From Phoronis australis (lineage: Eukaryota > Phoronida > Phoronidae), in the NCBI GenBank assembly GCA_002633005.1, contig NMRA01000137.1, forward strand, positions 620,001 to 684,000: a stretch of 64,000 nucleotides of DNA, read 5' to 3'. Numbering within the stretch: the first letter of the stretch is position 1; every line of letters starts with the position of its first letter. Positions 38,221 through 49,191 of this stretch are shown piece by piece. Made by a program: the position numbers and the translations under genes. The notes beneath the pieces were generated by a model. That model was not told the DNA's origin. It did not search any database and saw nothing but the letters and a program-made list of their open reading frames with translations.

Positions 38221-38692
38221 ATTGTGTTTTGGTATTGAAAAAAATATTTAGTAAAATTGTGTTTGGGTCATCATGCTGGTATGAACGTCTGATGCTCATC
38301 TTTATAGCAATAATTACTTATTTCCCAGTTATCCATTGACTAAGGAGGAATGCGGCAACATTAGTTAATTGTCACGCCATTTAATCCCTTGCTGTCATCT
38401 AGAACTCTTGGCAAAATCGTTTCATCTCCTGTCGTCATCGTCGTTAATTAATCATTCCTTTCTGTGTTCAGGTGTTTGATTGACAGCTATAAGTAATTAA
38501 CCACTGTTGGAGTTAAGGCCATTAAAGTTCCATTATAGTCACTTAATTGCTAATTTAATGAATGTTGAGGAATCCACAGGCCTGAAAATCAACTTTTTAA
38601 AACAACACTGGTGATGGTGATCATTTTAAATGACACGCTGAAATTTTTACCCCGCCCCTATTGTGTTTTTTGTCTATAATCCCCAACCGTGT

Positions 38693-38942
38693 AATGGTAA
38701 AAATTCTTCAATTTGTGACAAAAATAATTGCTAGAATTGCCATATTTCTATTTTTCAAATACTTACCAGTCGTTGTTGCAAATGCTCAAAGTTTCGCCTA
38801 ATGTTAAGTTATAGCTACTCCATAAAAACTATGCTAAAAGCATAGTAAACTTTCCTGAAAACTTATTTTTATTGAGAAAATTGACAAAATGAAATTTCAC
38901 CTGTTCGTCATAATATTTCCCCAAGTGAAGATTTTTACCGTA
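38693..38942 (+). mobile_element. Family A MITE copy, full length
   Basis: Begins AATGGTAAAAATTCTTCAAT with GACAAAAATAATTGCTAGAA, and ends CCCCAAGTGAAGATTTTTAC followed by CGTAAT. Both terminal motifs (GGTAAAAATTCT and GATTTTTACCGTA) are present, so this is one of the better copies for defining the boundaries. Confidence 0.72.
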
Positions 38943-41900
38943 ATGTTTTCAAGGCGTAAGCTTTGTTATTGAATTTAATAAAACCATGAAATTGCTGTTT
39001 GTTATTTGTGAATCTGTTTTTCTGTTATGCCGTGGTTGTTAATGTAATGAATAACACAGGACTTATGGGCACTAATTGACCAATGTAGGGAAATGAAATC
39101 AAAATCAGGGACATAACTCTATATGAGAATGAAGCAAAACTTGAATTACAGGTAGCCATCATTTCCTTTTGTGACTTTATTATTACATTTCTACGCAAAT
39201 CACTGAAAAATTAATGTAATTTAGAATTGTGATATTAATTTGTTGTATCAAAAGGTTTAAAAAGTAAAAATATTGCAGATTTTTTTTTTGAATGATATTT
39301 TCTTCCTCGATGATATATTTCAGTTGTTCCTGACATCATTAATTTACTGTTCAATGTTCAGAACCTCATTTTTTCAAAGTTTAGGGCACGCCTCCTAATT
39401 TGTTAGAAAAATGTTGTTCACAACTGTTCACTTTTATTTAACCCATTCAAGTTTTTATCAGATTCACGTTTCAACTGCATCAGTAACAGTTGCAATATCA
39501 CCCTGGAGGAGTGACTAGACTCTTTTCAAAATTGCTCATTGCGAAATCTGATGGTCATTGACTCCATTTAACACATCCTGGAATTCTGTTGTCCAGTTGT
39601 TCAGTCATCAGGCAGTGGTCACTAAACTACTGACCATTGTCCACCTGTTACCTCGCACTTTGGTGCATGTTGGCTATGTTGTTTTGATAACACTCCAGAG
39701 GGCACTAACGGGGGTGTACAGCTTTTGTCGGCAGTGTACGCGATAGTTAATGAACCGTGCATGTTTTTCCCATGGAGCATGTTGGGTTTGTGCTGTGATG
39801 TTTTCGCAGTGTGAAGAATGTAGTTATTATGCAAGTCTGTCTCTTATGGATTTTCTTGTTTGTGCTCAGCAACGTTTTTGTCACAATGACGGGGAAAACA
39901 CTCCGTCATCATTTGTGGCCAGTTGCCAATGAAATGTTTATTTTTATTTTTATTTTTCCCAAAACCTTACCTGATAGTGAGATTACCGTCATTTCCTCAA
40001 AGCCATGACTGTGGTCACTAGGCATACTCGTGCATTGCTGTGTTAAGTGTTCTTTGTTATTCCTTATAGTGTAAATTTGTAATTACTATATTCAAATGTG
40101 ACATTACACTAAATGTTTTTTCTGTATTTTGATTTAGGTGAAAAATGTTTGAAATGTAGGCGTTACAGACATGTCATAGTTACTTCGAAAGGACATTCAT
40201 TGTCGTGGTCAAACTAAGGTTTAGAATTTAGTGTGATAGCATTGAACAACTCAGAATTAATCTCCTGGAACTCTGTTCTTATCAGAGTTAAATCATTTAG
40301 TAGTGAAAGTATCAATTTGGCTCACTAGAGAACTTGAATTGCTTCTTTTGAAAGAAATGCTGAAAACACTCGGCGTCAAGGAAACACTTTCGTCTATCCC
40401 AATGACAATGGTTCTTGTTGCACAGCCTGGTGTACATGCACACACTATTCATGCTTGAGAGCATTCAAAAATTAGATGAGCAAGACACAGTGACATTTTT
40501 AAGCTAAGTCATCCTTTATTACAAAACAACGAAGTACAAGTACCTATAATATTTTAATATAGTATTGGTGTTACCATACTTACTGTACTACCGGTACTAT
40601 TACTCATTGGGTATTATAATTATTATTCTTACTCTTAGTCTTATTGTCATTACTATATTATTGATGCCACAGTTGAAGTCTCTTGAAAAAAATATTCTAA
40701 AGCAAAATGTGAGTGTGGTGTAAAGATGACCTGTGTACCTGTTTTGCTTCACTTGTTTACGGGTTTATGTCCTGTTGGTTTTGGCTTGACTCCTGCTCCA
40801 TTTGTTCAGATTTTCTGTGGGGTATTAGTCATTATGTGATTGTTGACCTGATGTCATGGGTTCCCTTGCCCAGAAGTATTTTTACTCATGTTTAGATTAT
40901 GACTGCCGGCTACTTACTAAGCCCTATTTGTTTTTGTTCGTAAAAATTGGAAGAGATTTCTGGCAAGCTTTTTGTTTTCGTTGGTAGAGTTTCCAGAAAA
41001 TTTCCAACTCGTACTCTTCTCAGTAAATACAGTGGTTTTGTTTTATAGATTACAATGAAATCTCCTCTCTTTAGGACACAACAGCTGTGATATAAGCCTT
41101 TGGAAAGTGACAAAAGACCAGTTTTGACACTAAACAGTCTGAAATTGGTGAGATTTAATCATACAACCACACAATAGTAGTGGCTTACAATTGCAATTCG
41201 CACTGTAATTGTACTACATTGTTTGTGCTAGTAACCATGGTTACGGCAATTATTAAAAAGGTACACAGTGAAGTAAAGAAAAAAAATGCTTACATCTGGT
41301 AAATTTATCTAAAACTGCGTCATTTTCTATCAGGGGTTTTGATTGATTTGGTTGCTGTACTTATGTTCAATGATACTATTGATATGTAATAGGGTAGTTA
41401 CAAAGCTGATGATAAATAGAATGATAACCAATGCAGGTGTTTATTCTTGGCACCACCATTTCTTCTTACCAAAGTTAGTTTCTTGTTTGTTTTACCATTT
41501 ATGCCTAAATTTGATGGTGGTTGCTACATTACCGGCCTCATTGTCACATTACTGTTGCTTGCCACCAACCTCTTCTTGTTTTGGCTCCTAGGGCGTCACG
41601 AGTTTGTTGCAATTTCTAGAACGAAAACACGATTTCTGTTTGCCCATGTCCAAAATATCAACTGGACAAAGGTGTTTATATTTGGGGTGACACACTTTTG
41701 GGGCCATGTGACATAACTGCCAGGTGCAGACTTAATGGTTCTTTGCACAACTGTTGGTCCATTGCTTCACATTAGGTAATATTATTTCCACTAGAGGTCT
41801 CCCACTTAGTAACTCCCACATGGAACAACAAAAATCGTCATTGAATTTGTGAATGGGATGGAGTGCCAGACACGAAAACAGTCGCTACTCAAGTTTTGAC

Positions 41901-42169
41901 ATTTTTTATGTTTGAAACCCGTGGAGGCAGGTTAGCCTTCCGCTGTTTTTGTTCATTAAATTTAAAGTAAAAGACACTATATGCTGAACACAAATTATTT
42001 GATAGTTTTCAGGTTTAAGGGACAAACATAAGAAATATTCAAGACACTGTTTCGTAAGCTAGTTTATTGTCAATTTAATGTCTTTGGAGAAAGGTGAATG
42101 TTTTATATAGAAGCTCACTAGTTTGTATAAGTTTGCATATTTTTGTAAAAGTTTGAACATTTTCGCAGT
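38943..42169. other. Intronic stretch without a supported gene
   Basis: No element recognised. 40530-40670 is simple AT-rich sequence with TATTA-like words. Open frames at 39750-39932 and 41447-41716 lack any known domain. Confidence 0.55.
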
Positions 42170-42410
42170 TGTCTCCAATTTGGGACGCAATACGGCCGAC
42201 GAGTGAAATTTAATTTTTTTTCCTAAAAGGTAAGTGGTATCACCAATATCATTTTTAAAGATCTGTACCATTTTTTAATGTTTATTACAAAAATACCAAC
42301 AGACAATGATTCTGTGAAATTGAGGGCATTTATAACAATGTCACAAGCCTTTGAAAAATGAAGTTTGGTAATTATTATTTTTGTTCGAAATTGAGTGGGA
42401 TCTTACCGTA
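42170..42410 (-). mobile_element. Family A MITE copy, inverted
   Basis: Left: TCTCCAATTTGGGACGCAAT followed by ACGGCCGACGAGTGAAATTT. Right: TTTTTGTTCGAAATTGAGTG followed by GGATCTTACCGTA. The right end keeps one of the best preserved terminal sequences in the window. Confidence 0.7.
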
Positions 42411-44070
42411 GTAGAGTTCTTATTGCAGTTGTTTACTTGTTTTTGACCGTGATAACTGGTGTTGCCCACATGAGGACTATTGATGTATCGGCTATCAAAA
42501 TACACGTCATCCAGTGTCATTGGCATCAATCCTCAGCATTGGATGGAATGTCCAAAAGTTTGCATCTCCTTAAGTTTCACGCAGTTCTCTTCAATAAAAC
42601 CATAAGTTAAGTCACGTGTCACCAGTGAAGTCCTCGGGATATTTGAACAGTTAATCTGTGGAGCACGGGCAGGGCAAACATGTTGACCGAACCTCATGGA
42701 ACAATTGATCCCGGGTCACGTTTTGGTGTTACCATATAGATTTATGCTATAGCCTCGAACCAAAGTAAACAGTTTGTGGTCTCTTTGCTTTCATTTCAAA
42801 CAATTTTTGCCGATTGGTTTGAAAGCAGTTTGTAATTTCCACATTTTGCCTGGTTTGTTTTTTGAGGAAGTCCATTGAGGTAAATTTTTTGCGTATCTTT
42901 TGAGTTGTGATGGTGACTGAAGTTTAATAATTTGTGTTAAGTTATTAGATTTTATTTGTAACTTATCCAAGTGCATAAACTATTTGAAATCAAGAAATAT
43001 GGAGTAAATTTTAATGGCAAAAAGTTATGTTTTAATGATTATTAGTTTATTTTAAAATGTATCCTTTTCATATTTAATGCCAATACAACTTAAAGAGATA
43101 GTCTAAATTTATTACATCAAGACTTGTATAAGTTGAAATGAAGGGGATAGCGAAATTTCATTCGAGTGCAACGAAATCTGATTTATCTGAAGGTGGAGTG
43201 CAGGGACTGGAACAGTCTTTACGCTGTTCTTTGCCGGAGTTGACTGAAAACCTGCCTTATGCATGTCCGTCCCACTTAAGCGAGTTTCTCTGTATTAAGA
43301 ACAACGAAAGAAAAAAATGTGAGGCTGCTACATCAGTGTAATGTAAAGAACCTATTACATGCATAACTGCCTAATGCGTGAATCAGTTCTCCATTATACA
43401 GCACATCAAAAGACAAAATAAGTACGCTTCAACTGACACAAATCTACATCAAACCCATTATTTCACCTGCACTGGGATTTGCAGTCTTTAATTAACCAAG
43501 GTGATTCACGAGAAACAGTAGGAAAGGGATCTCGGTCGTATAATTGTGGCTATTATACCTATTTCAAGGCAAAACTATTGATCAGTTGTACTACACCTGA
43601 TCTGGGATTTCAGAGAGAAACTCCTGGAAATTCTCTCCTTCCTTTGATTTGGGGTGAGTCATCTTAACCTGCGCTTCATCAATAAGGGAATTTTTGCATG
43701 AATGTCCATGTGGGAATTTCGATATGACACTAAGTGTTCTAATGATGGAATGTGTTTCTTGAAAATTGTTGGGAACTAGAAATCCAGTAATGAAACTTTG
43801 AAATAACAAGTGTGACCTGACAAGATGTATTACCAACAATTATGATTTCATTCCACCTCAGCTATTGTAATGAGGCAATGTGGAGCCTGCTTCATTGAAA
43901 GTGACTCAAGGCTTAGTCTAAAATTTGGTCTTGCACGCCCACTTGGCTATCTGTGTTATTGTGTCCCAAATTTGTGAGATTTTTCCGCAGTACAAAGTTG
44001 ACAGATTTTCAAAGAAACATGTTTGAATGAAGGACTGTCACCAAATGTTCTTAATGATTAAAATAATAAG

Positions 44071-44381
44071 TACAGGGTGTCCCAAACACTTAAGAACAAC
44101 AACCGCAGTTCAAGTTCAGTTCTCATGGATCAGTCTATGCACCTGGGTCTATTGTACCATTACACCTTGGTGCTAAGTAGGTGCGGAGCCTTCAGAAATA
44201 TCCAACAAGCTAGTTGGAGAAGGGAAATATATTGCAAAATGCTAAGAAACCTATTTTACTTTAGAGACTTGATTGCTTTTTGATCACTTTTTGATGAATT
44301 GAAATCAGCTATTTTATTCCTAAGTCAATTAACTTAAGTTATTGCCATTCGAAGTGTGAGTAAATTTTAGGACACCCTGTA
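44071..44381. mobile_element. Tc1/mariner-type MITE, about 307 bp
   Basis: The left end is TACAGGGTGTCCCAAA. The right end read in reverse is TACAGGGTGTCCTAAAA. Both sit on a TA dinucleotide (44071-44072 and 44380-44381), which fits the TA target duplication of Tc1/mariner elements, and CAGGGTGTCC is a terminal repeat known in that superfamily. The interior has no transposase; the open frame inside is short and unremarkable. The element is a non-autonomous deletion derivative. Confidence 0.8.
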
Positions 44382-44585
44382 TACAGATAATGAGCAAAGT
44401 TTATTGATTTGTTCTCATGAAACAATTTCAAATAAAAGTTATTATTGTGGTACATTGAAGAAAACCTGAACTCCCTTGTCGTGAAGTTTCTTGTGATAAA
44501 AAACAGATGAAATTTTCCCAGTATTCAAGTTGTAAACCATATTTCTATGATTTCCCTTGTTTTTGGACAGCTAGATGTGCCTCCT

Positions 44586-44747
44586 GTTCAGTAATGCTAG
44601 GACCTCACTAAGAAGCAAGATTTCACAAGATTACGTGATATATTGCTGTGTATTTTAAATGAGATCACGTGGCTTTGGCTAGATTTTAGCTAGGTCCTAG
44701 CGTAGGTCTTAGCGTAGGTCCTAGCGTAGGTCCTTGCGTTACTGAAC
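44586..44747. mobile_element. Small foldback element with internal minisatellite
   Basis: The left arm GTTCAGTAATGCTAGGACCT is matched by the reverse complement of the right arm, GTTCAGTAACGCAAGGACCT (18 of 20). The right arm is built of a 12-bp unit (CGTAGGTCCTAG-like) repeated about four times at 44690-44736. The structure suggests a hairpin transposon whose inner arm expanded by slippage. No target duplication was identified. Confidence 0.6.
44690..44736. repeat. 12-bp minisatellite, about four units
   Basis: Units CGTAGGTCTTAG, CGTAGGTCCTAG and CGTAGGTCCTTG start at 44701, 44713 and 44725, preceded by a partial unit. Confidence 0.85.
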
Positions 44748-44837
44748 GCACGCCTGGTCTTACCCTGAAGTAACGAGGGTCAGCTTCTGTGTAAAACTTT
44801 ACTTGAAGTCTGTCACTCAAACATAATTTATTATAAC

Positions 44838-45030
44838 AATTCTTCGCTTATTTTGCACAAAAACAATTGTCTAATTTGTCATTTTCTATTTTTCAGAGAC
44901 TGATAGCTTTGTTACAAATTATATAAACTTTACCAAATGCCATTATTATGGCATCTACACTGAAATTTCAAGAAATTTGACAATGTAGAATTTCAATTGT
45001 TGTCTATATTTCTTCTCAGGAACTAAAGAA
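44838..45030 (+). mobile_element. Family A MITE copy, shortened
   Basis: TTTGCACAAAAACAATTGTC and TTTGTCATTTTCTATTTTTC on the left, then AAATTTGACAATGTAGAATT further on. The right terminal motif is weak, so the end is approximate. Confidence 0.55.
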
Positions 45031-46250
45031 TTATGGTGTGCTCAATTTGTGTTCAAAGCAGTGTAAACTGAAGCTAGGGAAAGGTTGGACCTTAGGCAGT
45101 TCTTTGATGTTCATTTCCTCATTGGAATAATCAAAATTTTGATTACGATTTATGGTAGATCTCACTGATCAATATCTCATACTTTCATCTAGTAAAGAAC
45201 TTTGGTTGATTTATAGGATTACATTTTTCCAAGCTAACTGCAAAATGGTACAGAAAAATATCAGTTTCTGTCATCATTTTTCAAGGGCTTGTAACATTTT
45301 TAGTGAATGCCTACAACTCTTCAAACTATTGCGTGACTGTAGACACTAATGTTTTGGGTGCTATTTTCGAATTACACATTTCTCATAATTGTTTTTTTTT
45401 TAATTTTGAATGACCAGTTCAAAAACTTATTCAGATACAATGGAATGATTATCAGTTTTTTCCTTACTTCAGAGATATTCACTTTTTTGTTTGCATTTCT
45501 TTTTGCTGTTTGCTATTTGCATTAAGTAGCTTTACCGATCTTCATTTGGTTCATTGCTCGTGATAAAAAATCGCAACTCACCGCTAAGTTTAAGACTCGC
45601 TTAAAGCTAGATTACATGAAATTCAAGTCGTCTCAAGGTCAGGATTTCGCTCATCAGAATGTATCGTATCATGTTGATCAAACGATCCGCTCATTCATCT
45701 GTTTGACAGCTTTGAACTTTTTAGCAGCTCAAAATGTATTTACTCTTGGGGTCCCTAGGGTAGGCTGTTACTGCTGTCTTATGGTATTAATATCTTGCTG
45801 TTCCCAATCCATACTGGCATGATTGAATTGATACTCTTGAATTACCTTTTCACATAATGTAGAAATTATATTGAAGTTTAAATTCAAATTAAAATTCTTT
45901 TCTGCTTATTCTATGGCCAGGTGTTTGTATTGAGCACTCAATTAGATAATTAAGTTTTGTAGCCGAGAGTGTTCTAAACCCGTTGGGGAGCTTTTTATTG
46001 GTGTGAAAGAACCTGTTCTTAAGTTATTCTAATTCCTGAACATTTTTTACCAACTGTCCATTCAGGGGTATTTCAGTTGTTCACTTGGTTTTCTGATGAA
46101 TCTTTCTCAAGCTGTGGGAATGTTATTGGAGCAAGACAGTCACTTTAAAGGTTAATGTTGGTGTCTATCCTCTCAGAACGTGACCCTGCACTCCTGAGCC
46201 AAAATTTCGGGCATTTTTATTATTAATATTTATCTGTAATTAAAAAAATA

Positions 46251-46485
46251 TGGAAAAATTCTTCACTTATTTAGCACAAATATGGCTGACATGTCGAATT
46301 CTGTTTTGTTAAATTTTTCGCAAAACTAAAAGTTAAAAACATTTTAGTATATTACAAGCATGGATTATAGTGTAGGGATGTCATAAAACACTATTTGCCA
46401 AAACTCTCGTCATTTGCAAAAACGTAATCAGCCTTTGAAAAATGGAAATGACAATTTTGGCAATTAATTGTCGGAAATATTTGAC
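46251..46485 (-). mobile_element. Family A MITE copy, inverted
   Basis: Starts AATTCTTCACTTATTTAGCA, then CAAATATGGCTGACATGTCG. TTTGAAAAATGGAAATGACA followed by ATTTTGGCAATTAATTGTCG closes the copy. Confidence 0.68.
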
Positions 46486-49053
46486 CTTTTGTTATTTGCA
46501 TACTTCTGTTGACAAAGGATATTTTGATATTCAACCTTTAAAATCTCTATTGTTGTTTACCTATTGAACAATCTTTCGTATTTTTGGACTTGAAAGCCCA
46601 CAATTAGAATGAAATTTTAACCACCCTAGCTTGCATATTGGTATATTCCACATGCTTGAACCTATAATATTGGTCAGTACTTGTCATGCATACATGTAGT
46701 GTTCTGTTTCCTGTGCTGGGATAAAAGATCTACCATAAAAAAATCCAGTTTTGTCGATCTGAAAAATTTGTGACATTGAAATTTGATGTAGTATTGGTTC
46801 TTTTAATTTTGATGATTGAGACATGGCAAATTGTACTTTTCATCAAATTTCTCAACCATTGGATTCTGCATTTTGTATTGACAGTTTGAAATAAAATCGT
46901 AGTAGAACAGTCAATCTTGCCTATTTCTAAACTTAAATACAAGTTCTGAGCTTGAGCTAATTATTTAAATTTTTACTGTTCCAAACTGGAGATTTTTTAT
47001 GTAACCCTGTCAGTGGGAGGAGCAGATTCTAAGTCAGTGTGTCCCCCATTGCCTGCAGGGAACCACAACCTGGTATTATCTAATCTTACAATGTGTTTGA
47101 ACTTCCTACAGCTATGCAGTCTGCCTGATAACCTGTTCTTTGAAGGCATGTGTGATAGTTTTGTCCTTAGGCAGCTGTCATAAACCTGTATATGATATCA
47201 TGGCCCCTCTGGGCTGAGATGATGCTACAGAGGCAAATCCTGAAATTGTGTGATACACATGTTGGCATGATTTCCACCAATAGCTACTACCAGTTCTTCT
47301 TGAGCCCAGATATCACTTCTCATTTGTGTAACAGAAATAAACAAGTGGAGACCTATTTTGCGGAAAGTGGTCTTAAAATGTCAAAAGTTTTTCTTTGGGT
47401 GGAACCTGGGTTTATAGCCATTGTTTTGTTGTAGTAACCTTGAGCCAGAGGGACTACAATTTACCATACAATAACCATACAATTGTCTCATCTCCAAAGG
47501 TTTTTATGTCCTCAACTTCACATAAGGAGATCACATAGGGATGGAATTGGTGTCGAACACCTGGTGGAACTTAATATTTTGACCTCGGTTGTTCGCAGCT
47601 TCAGGGCTTACTAATATCGTCAATAATAATTTGATACCGAAAATTGATTGCAAAACGTTTACGCTTGCCCTACACCGCACAAAAGTACACGCAGGGAGAA
47701 CCTTGGGCATTATAAAAGGAATAAAAAAGCCATTCTTACGTGTTGGGTTCCAAGAATATGGGGCGGAACTAAGTAATTTCACTGCTCATATACTGTTCCA
47801 TTGTGTAAAAGTGCTGTTCATTCTTGTGTTCCTATGGTGAATAGTAATATTTATTGGTAAATATTTGAAATAAACAACATGCACTCCATGTTTTGCAATT
47901 TGTATTCCTGTGACCTTGGCCGATGACCAGGGCTCTAGTTGTTAGTGCTCACACTCCAATAGCCCACAGCCTTTATGGTTATCAAAGCAAATTCCAACCC
48001 ATTATAATCGTAATGGAGTGCCGTGATTGGTGGGTTTGATCCAGCATTGTTGTGCAGCTAAATGGGGGGATGTTTTTAAGATTGGGTTTGTTTGGCTTGG
48101 GCCAGTACACATGTTCTCTACTATCCAAGTAACACTGAGGTTGTGATCAAATTATTGATGTTGATGCGTAAATGGAAATTGCGTAAAAATATGAAGATGC
48201 TTCAAGGGAAGGATAAAAAGTTTGACATAAGGATTCTGGTAAGTTTGATTTTTTTGATTTGTGTTTTTTCTTCATCTTGTGTATCATCTTAGCAATGACA
48301 CCGGTTTGCGAGTTTAGTCAAACCCCTTAGGGCTGGGGAATCATTCCTCCCACTCCTACCTAATAGCCTCTACGTCATCCCCCACTTTGTAATTCTAGGA
48401 AACAGAGTGAGCGCTTCCTTTTCCTATTGTGTAATGGTGAAAAACAGGACACGGTGTTTGTTTACCCTTTCAGTAATGTTTGTAGCATTTTTTGACAAGT
48501 GCTACAGTGTATTTCGTAACTACACCTGGCTAAGATTTGCGGCTAGTTAGGCCACTGTGGGGTCATTCTGCTCGGAAAGACAATTGAATGGGAAATGGAT
48601 TTCCTATACTTTATCCACAAACTCGAGTATCAAATCGACTTTCCCAGCAGGCTGAGTCACTTTTAAGCGCCTTTTAGGAAAACAAAAAATGTATTGTGTA
48701 TCTGTATTGATTATCAGTGTGTAGTTTCTACGTTTGTTTTTCGTTAGACAAAAGAAGGCAAGTGGCTTATCTGATGGTGTTTTCCCACTGGTTTAGTCAG
48801 TGTCTCAGTGTGTCTTGCCCTGGTTGGATGTGTTGCCACAAATGTGCCATGTTACACTTGAATCGATTCAAGTGGAGATGAGCCTGTGAACTGGGATAGC
48901 TAATCAGTGTTTTTGTTGTGATTGTTGAATCAAGTTGTTGCAGTTGAAGGTAAGGTTGGTGGTAATAGCAATGAACTATGCAGAGTGGGAACAGCAAAAC
49001 TTACTTTGTTGTGCATGTTAATGTCAAGACTTTTGGTGGAGGCAACTTACACG

Positions 49054-49191
49054 GGTAGCGCACCATAGGGGCTGGGGTCTATAGCCCCCACTTTTTTCAG
49101 TGTTACGCCGCACATGGTCTATAGGTAGTGCGCTACAGGGGGCTGAGGGGGCTTTAGCCCCTTCACTTTTTTCAGTGCTGCACCGCCTATG
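49054..49191. repeat. Dimeric GC-rich palindromic repeat
   Basis: Two head-to-tail units (49054-49116 and 49124-49191). Each runs GGTAGYGCR, a G-run, a near-palindrome (GGGGTCTATAGCCCC or GGGGGCTTTAGCCCC), CACTTTTTTCAGTG, and a CRCCGC-like end with ATG. A third, more diverged unit is at 27959-28017. Confidence 0.8.

Noticed and set aside
39750-39932. 60-codon frame with eight cysteines, including CxxC pairs
   Set aside because: Cysteine spacing fits no zinc finger or RING, it overlaps another frame, and TG-rich DNA easily gives cysteine codons.
43951-43996. Possible family A right end (TATTGTGTCCCAAATTTG)
   Set aside because: Only the last 35 bp resemble the family and no further part is found.
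48092-48292. Lysine-rich frame ending at a GTAAGTTTG donor-like site (about 48240)
   Set aside because: No acceptor or known domain. An eight-residue match (TEVVIKLL) to a frame at 11565-11588 looked like a shared transposon protein, but flanking residues do not match, so I treat it as coincidence.
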